Source of the DNA: Isoetes taiwanensis
Lineage: Eukaryota > Streptophyta > Lycopodiopsida > Isoetales > Isoetaceae
Length of the DNA: 64,000 nucleotides
Direction of reading: 5' to 3'
Assembly (NCBI GenBank): GCA_021234155.1
Contig: JAJEKV010000012.1
Location: forward strand, 6,327,789 to 6,391,788
A model generated the notes under the pieces. That model worked only from the letters and a program-made list of their open reading frames with translations, made no database searches and was not told the DNA's origin. Numbering within the stretch: position 1 is the stretch's first letter; each line of letters begins with the position of its first letter. Of this stretch, positions 59,050-64,000 are shown in pieces. A program made the translations under genes and the position numbers.

Positions 59050-60042
59050 CGGGGCTGGGGAGTTCTCCCAATAGCGTGGAGGTTCTTAGGCGCTGGCGCT
59101 CAACGTTCATTTTTCAATCCACGAAAGCATCAATTGGACGTAATGCATGATGCGATAGTTTGGGGGAAGTGGAATTAGAGATAACAAAAATCACTACAGA
59201 TAAAGCCTTAAGAGCTTTCGCACACCCACAGTAGGATTTATCTGATCAAATCAAAAACATCGTTATGATTTGTCTCGTTTTCATTCTCTAGAGTGCCGAT
59301 TTATTATCACAGTGGCTTCATAAACTTGGGTCATCCAATCGATGCGCCCAGCGAGGAGTTCTAGTAGCCACAAAAATTTGCCAAGATCATACCATGTTCC
59401 GAGCCTAGCTTCCGTTGGATGAAAACCTTGCTTGGTTAGAGCTGTTTGTGACACCCCAGTTCTTTAATTCAGCCTCCTAGAGACCTGCAGATCAATTCTG
59501 AAACTGATTGGAGCTAATTTGCAAGAACCCATCTGCCTCTCCAATCACGTTTTGGTTTTCAAGGTGGTTCCTTTTTTTTTTTGGATCTGCAGCCATGCCA
59601 TTTTTCGAGCCCTTCTTGTCAGACTTTTCATCCAGTGGAATGCTGTGAATTCTAACTTGAATAGTTGAAATTGAAGGCTCGGAGCTTACATTATGCATTG
59701 AACATTTCATTGGGATATAATCTTCGTCAGCCCGACAAGAGTTTAACAGATCCGACGTGCCCTTTGTGCCGAATCGGAGATGTCTCATCCGGCGATAAAC
59801 AACAAGCTCGTGGCATAGCCTACCTTTTTTCAGACATCCTAAAATTGCGGCCAAAAAGACATGGGATTGGCCACATTTGGCTGCCGCATTTTGTGGCGGG
59901 GGGTTTCCCCCGAAGAAAATGCGACACTACATTCATATGGACTTGAAATGAGACATGTCCAAAAAGTTGTCATGAAAAAGCCATGGTGTCTTATATGATG
60001 AGTTGATCCAGTCACACTTCAATAATTTTAAGACACCAGAGT
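59050..60042. other. Right inner flank of the Harbinger-type element
   Basis: Contains a T-run at 59571-59582 and a 120-codon minus frame (59854-59492) of unknown nature. No transposase motif seen. Confidence 0.35.
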
Positions 60043-60057
60043 CGTGGAAAAAGGGCC

Positions 60058-60155
60058 TAACTCTGCGACAACAGCTAGTGCCAGATCGTGACTCTTGTAA
60101 TCTGACCCATCGACACCAAAGGCTCCACCCTTGCTATCATATTCTCTTTATCTAT
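60058..60155 (-). pseudogene. DWF1: DWF1 fragment, upstream portion
   Basis: The minus strand reads KENMIARVEPLVSMGQIT and, after a frame change, LALAVVAEL, matching the FAD-binding region of DWF1 just before the INGYEIEG segment found at 36800. The two pieces are split by the Harbinger-type insertion at a TAA target. An AG at about 60156 could be an intron border, suggesting a genomic rather than processed copy. Confidence 0.82.
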
Positions 60156-61345
60156 TTTTTGTTATAGCAAAGTCAATAGAATAGAGCAGATGGGATGGGA
60201 TGCATTTCAAGAATTCTTTCGACGGATCGGAGAGAAAAAACCAGCCCTTCTGTTTGAATAGGAAGAAAACTGAAATTGCATCTCATATTGATATTGTGCA
60301 GGGATGGAAGATTCAAAAGAATTTGCAGGTGAATTGTTTGATGCTTTGCAAGACAAAAGCATCAGAATTTGCAACGTATAACGTATGAGTTTTAAACACG
60401 CTATGCCTTCTTCTCGTTCCCTGCCGCATTAACCCTATGTAAACCCCCAAATCAGACAAACGCAGCATTTTACTCCGTTGTTTCCTCTGATAACCGAGAA
60501 CCCAATAAGGGCAAAGCTTGTAGCGCAAACTTGGCCCTCATCCATTCACTCTGCTGCTCTAAATCCCTTCTGTGTAACGTACTTCTTAATATAAAAAGAC
60601 AAAAAAAAGGCCATCACAAAAAAATGGCACCATCTCTACAAAATCAAAGGATTACTCTGTCCTTCATCAACACGAGTGGATGTTTCAGACTTCAAGCCCT
60701 CATTCTTTGTCGTCCAAGGCATCCTTTCCCGTTCCCCAACTCTGCTCCAATTTCTACATAATCAGGACTAAAAAAATGGGGGAGGGGGGAGCAAGAAAAG
60801 CACGATAGTTCTGGCACACAGAGGCTTAGAATTGATGCACTTTGGAATTAAAGCAACCTAGAGAATTACCTCGGGCAGAGGATACGTGGACCCATATCAA
60901 ATTCTTTTTAAGCAGCCAAGAAGCCTGCAAACTTATTTTCAAACTGAGATGTATCGTTTATTAATGGATGCACTGTTCCACCATTGCTGCCAGAATCCGC
61001 TATAGCTGGGAGCTCAAAATGCCCCAACCAGCCGACAAAGAGGAGGAGGCTGCTCGACTCAAATAATACCCTAAACTGAGGGTTCTAGTAGCAACTCCAA
61101 GCAGAGGATTTAACGCAGAGGATGGCTATGGCACCCATCTGCCAAGGAGAAGGTAATTACAACACAATAAGAAGGGCAGGGGATGGATCACGTGGGCTAG
61201 GGTTCTACCATATGTTTTCCCCACGCCGTTTCCAAAGGTAGCATCTTTTCGAGGAGTGCCTATAGCACCTTTTCCCAATAAAAAAGTACATTTCGCATCC
61301 CAAGTGGCACAATCCGAGCCCTCCATATTTACGCTATAATTTTAT
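60156..61345. other. Helitron interior between DWF1 fragment and 5' end
   Basis: No identified gene. May include DWF1 intron sequence or other captured DNA. Confidence 0.35.
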
Positions 61346-61353
61346 AATATACT

Positions 61354-62040
61354 AGGTGCAGAACAGTAGTTATAAAGCAGAGCTTTATGACTTAGTCCAT
61401 CAGTCATACTTGATCTTGGTGGAGACTGTTCTTCTATATGGGGTGGAGGTGTGGGGACTGGTGGTATTACTTGATGACTTAGCCTTTCTGGTTCGGGCAA
61501 TGGGAGTAGTCCCGTACTACAGAAGATTGGTTTCTTGCCTCTATAGAGGGCGACGTTAGAACATTATCTCATATACTTCCAAGAGGTGGTCAGCATGAGT
61601 AATACTCGCCTCCCAAACCTCGCCTATACCATGGCTTTGGGTCCGCAACGCCTGAAAGCCTCTTGAATGGAGAAGCAAGCTAATTGGCTGTTTAGATGGA
61701 ATATGCAGCAGCATAGATGCATACAGGTATAAATTGAGGAGAATCACAATGACCTAAGGCAATATCGACACACGCTTCCTCATCAAGCCTTGGGATGTTG
61801 GGGCTTTGAAACTGGTAAAAACCGCACACTACAAAAACCAGATCAATCCCATGCCACACTCTTCAGAACTGTCTGGCATTTGGACCTATCAAGATGCGCT
61901 ATGTAAGTTGGCCCAACCTAACCAGTCGCTCCATGTGATATTGCACACTGTTTCAGTAGAGATGGAGATCATATCTGCAGGATTTGATGGATATATGCAG
62001 TTAGTTATGTCCTCCAACACTCCTTGACATGTACCACTGT
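61354..62040 (+). mobile_element. LINE fragment (second family), right part
   Basis: The plus strand reads YKAELYDLVHQSYL and VETVLLYGVEVWGL (61370-61455), the RT C-terminal segment that follows the part lost at 36133 in this LINE family. The rest to about 62040 looks coding with frame changes (LPNLAYTMALG). With 34965-36133 it forms one interrupted element. Confidence 0.65.
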
Positions 62041-62057
62041 ACAGTTTCTTAGCATAT

Positions 62058-62125
62058 TATTACTGCTAAGGTTTTTCCCTTGGAAACCCTTCGAAGCCGG
62101 GGATTTTAAATCTTAGACAGTAATA
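62058..62125. repeat. 68-nt foldback with the recurrent core
   Basis: Arms TATTACTGCTAAG and CTTAGACAGTAATA pair with one bulge. The loop GGTTTTTCCCTTGGAAACCC...GGGGATTTTAAAT is the inverse of the core in the 18968-19048 hairpin. Confidence 0.55.
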
Positions 62126-63139
62126 CGTCTGTTGTGTTTTGGTTTGGGTCGTCAGAGTTTTAGTATTTAGTCTCCATATGACGCTCTTTTCCTCTTCAAT
62201 TCACATTTTAGCAGTGACTAAAGTTTAAAAAAGTTTTAGCAACTACTAAGGGTTAAGCAATAGCCCACCTCATAAAGAAAGGCATAAAGAAAACTAGCTT
62301 ACAAAGATGTTTAATGAATCTTAAAAATGCTTATTTCTTCTTTATATTCACATTTTAAAAAGTTTTACCAAGCACTAAATGTCAAACAATAGGCCCACCT
62401 CATACATGTTGGTTAGAAAGGTAGAAGGAACTTAATGATGGACTCAAAGAATGCTTAGTGAACGTTAAAATGCTTCTTCCTTATTCAAGTTCAAGCCCAT
62501 GGTGCCTCATAAACGCGGAGGAAGGAATTTCAATTATCTTATGGAAGACTCAAAGAATGCTTAGCATTTTAAAAGAATTTAAGGGCAACCTTAAAAATGG
62601 TTTTAGCGCCCATAAAAAGTTTGGACTCTTGTTTTACTAAAAAGGCTGAAGTAAAATATAATTTTATAGGATATGGTTCTTCAACAACTAGCAAGCAGCT
62701 GTAATATGTACACCAAAAATAGTAGAAAACTAACACCTAGTAAAATGTAGTTAGTACGCCACTATGAGGGCCACATTGAGAATCAGAAATGACAAAGTTG
62801 GCTATGTTAGTCAGCAGGACTATACATAGAAATACCAAACTTTTGACCTTCCATAGGAAGCCAGCAATGTTAAGCACGTTAATAATATTTTAAGTTCTAA
62901 ATTAGTGGTGGCTTTTGACTTTGATGCAAGTTTACAAGGCAATATAGTTGGATTTTGACTTTAAAGGTGGCATGGCACGGGCATATACACAAGCAGCATA
63001 AAACACAAAGCATAAAATCAGTGGCATCTTTGACTAAATTTTACAGAATTCTCCAGTATCATGATCTTAACAATTGTCTATGGTTGCAAGGGAGAGGAGA
63101 TCTTGGACCTCAATCCCATTGTGCATGTATATCTTATTT
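62126..63139. other. 3' flank of the CYP78A gene
   Basis: AT-rich spacer with no gene recognised. Three loosely similar stretches around AATGCTTA..GAA..TTAAAA (62300-62600) suggest decayed repeats. Confidence 0.4.
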
Positions 63140-63350
63140 GAGCAAGTAAAAATCTCATTCACACTCTATAAACATCTCAGACCTTGGTGCTGAGCCGAGG
63201 GATCGCCTTGGCGCAAAGAGGATGCTGCATCTCACAAGACAATTTGAGCAAGTAAAAAATCTCATTCACTCTAAACATCTCAGACCTTGATGCTGAGCCG
63301 AGGGATCGCCTTGGCGCAAAGAGGATGCTGCATCTCACAAGACAATTTAA
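63140..63350. repeat. 106-bp tandem duplication at the CYP78A stop codon
   Basis: 63140-63245 and 63246-63350 are near copies, beginning GAGCAAGTAAAAA and ending CACAAGACAATTT. The outer copy repeats the last about 25 codons of the P450, including its stop, downstream of the real stop. Confidence 0.92.
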
Positions 63351-63906
63351 GAACTTCACTCAAATTCACAGGGTGGTCATCATGTGGCAACCATTGGAAC
63401 TGATGCATCAATCTAGCAAGCCACAGATGAACTGTTGCAAGTCCAAGCATTCTTCCAGGACATACTCGTCTTCCCGCCCCGAAAGGCGCCAGCTTCAAAT
63501 TGGTGCCCTTTATATCCACATCCATACCTCCTTCTTCTGCCATGAACCTTGAAGGATTGAACTTGTCAGGATCCTTCCATTCTTCAGGATCATGTGTTAT
63601 AGAATACATGTTAACCATGGCAGTGGTTCCTGCAGGTATGAAATGCCCTGCAATTTCAGTGTCATGGATAGCCAGCCTTGCCCAAGATAGAAGTGGTCCT
63701 GGAGGGTGCACTCTTAAACTTTCCTTTACTACTGCCTGCATATAATGCAAGTTAGGTATGTCTGATTCTTGTACTGGTCTATCTTTTCCAACAACCATGT
63801 CTAATTCCTTGTGGAGTCTGTTCTGAACCTCTGGATGAAGTATTATCTCTGCCATAATCCATTCTGTGAGAATTGCAGTTGTGTCGGTACCGCGAAAGAT
63901 CATTTC
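63280..63906 (-). CDS. Cytochrome P450 CYP78A family, last exon
   Basis: CYP78A enzymes are ER-anchored haem mono-oxygenases that control organ growth through an unidentified mobile product. The exon begins after TAAAATGCAG (acceptor AG at 63907-63908) with [20 protein letters not shown], the I-helix oxygen-binding motif. It continues with [20 protein letters not shown] (ExxR), [10 protein letters not shown] (PERF region), [12 protein letters not shown] (haem loop with the ligand Cys) and [17 protein letters not shown], all typical of CYP78A, and stops with TGA at 63280-63282. The single intron just before EMIFRGTD is the known CYP78A position. Exon 1 lies outside the window. No damage is seen, so this is probably a working gene. 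Confidence 0.93.
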   Translation of the reverse strand, partial: EMIFRGTDTTAILTEWIMAEIILHPEVQNRLHKELDMVVGKDRPVQESDIPNLHYMQAVVKESLRVHPPGPLLSWARLAIHDTEIAGHFIPAGTTAMVNMYSITHDPEEWKDPDKFNPSRFMAEEGGMDVDIKGTNLKLAPFGAGRRVCPGRMLGLATVHLWLARLMHQFQWLPHDDHPVNLSEVLKLSCEMQHPLCAKAIPRLSIKV

Positions 63907-64000
63907 CTGCATTTTACAAGGGAAATATTAGCACCAAGTTGTAGTTTGGAACTACATATTAGCACAACAATCTGCTCTAAATAAGATCTAAAAACAGAAA

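Larger units (their letters stand above)
36810..60057. mobile_element. PIF/Harbinger-type DNA element, 23.2 kb, stuffed with retrotransposons
   Basis: The left terminus GGCCCTTTTTCCACG (36810-36824) and the right terminus CGTGGAAAAAGGGCC (60043-60057) are perfect 15-bp inverted repeats. Both are flanked by TAA (36807-36809 and 60058-60060), a 3-bp target duplication typical of PIF/Harbinger elements, which also start with GG. Subterminal TAAGACACC and AGACATGTCC motifs occur near both ends (36860-36955 and 59950-60040). The two flanks are adjacent parts of DWF1 (VAEL then INGYEIEG, with a few residues lost). No DDE transposase was recognised; the inner space is filled by a LINE with a gypsy element inside it. 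Confidence 0.75.
36134..61356 (-). mobile_element. Helitron-like insertion, about 25.2 kb, carrying a DWF1 fragment
   Basis: The left end on the minus strand is a 3' Helitron terminus: hairpin GCCCACC-GAA-GGTGGGC, ATTTA, CTAG, then host T. The right end on the minus strand reads CTAGTATATTATAAAATTATAG, cut at about 61355, which resembles the AT-rich 5' ends of plant Helitrons, although the canonical TC is not clear. The flanks on the two sides are consecutive parts of one LINE, so 25 kb is inserted there. No RepHel helicase was seen, so it would be non-autonomous. Most of its length is later insertions. Confidence 0.55.

Overview
This window is nuclear DNA of a land plant. It carries recognisable plant gene pieces (a CYP78A cytochrome P450, the sterol reductase DIMINUTO/DWF1, a LAZ1/DUF300 membrane protein), GT-AG introns, AT-rich spacers and a dense, nested load of plant-type transposable elements. 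I cannot name the species. No prokaryotic features were seen. Most coding sequence is broken; the only reading frames that look healthy are the cut-off frame at 1-1304, ORF1 of the LINE at 56768-58390, and the P450 exon at 63280-63906.

Region 1 (1-17183) is a tandem duplication with a period of about 9 kb. Copy 1 is 1 to about 8122. Copy 2 aligns from 8973 (the point matching the window start) to 17183 and probably begins near 8123. Each unit has a divergent pair: the 5' end of an unrecognised serine-rich protein on the minus strand, and exons of a LAZ1/DUF300-like gene on the plus strand that lacks its N-terminal exons. Long blocks are identical between the copies, but mismatches come in bursts, often at C-N-G sites. 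That pattern may be an assembly or base-calling artefact.

Region 2 (17184-26260) is gene-poor. It holds possible minus-strand exons of unrecognised genes, a Helitron 3' end at 18601, a 0.6 kb inverted-repeat element containing a foldback hairpin, and a decayed Ty1/copia pol fragment. Region 3 (about 26.8-33.9 kb) is one decayed L1-type LINE on the plus strand with a poly(A) tail. A (GATA)n microsatellite follows.

Region 4 (about 34.96-62.04 kb) is a Russian-doll nest, which is the main finding. A second, different LINE (34965-36133, resuming near 61354) is interrupted by a 25 kb Helitron-like insertion (36134 to about 61356). That insertion carries a fragment of DWF1. The DWF1 fragment is itself interrupted by a 23 kb PIF/Harbinger-type element (36810-60057; matching 15-bp termini, TAA target duplication). 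Inside that lies an L1-type LINE on the minus strand (about 58.4 to 37.3 kb). This LINE is split by a 15.6 kb Ty3/gypsy LTR retrotransposon (38642-54260; initiator-Met primer site, polypurine tract, gag-pol remnants). Upstream of its gag the gypsy element has extra ORFs, four copies of an exactly 67-nt hairpin, and two arrays of perfect or near-perfect palindromes.

Region 5 (62.1-64 kb) is spacer followed by the last exon of a CYP78A gene on the minus strand, whose 3' end has been tandemly duplicated. The genes do not form a pathway together. DWF1 (brassinosteroid synthesis) is only a transposon-borne relic, and CYP78A and the LAZ1-like gene are independent loci.
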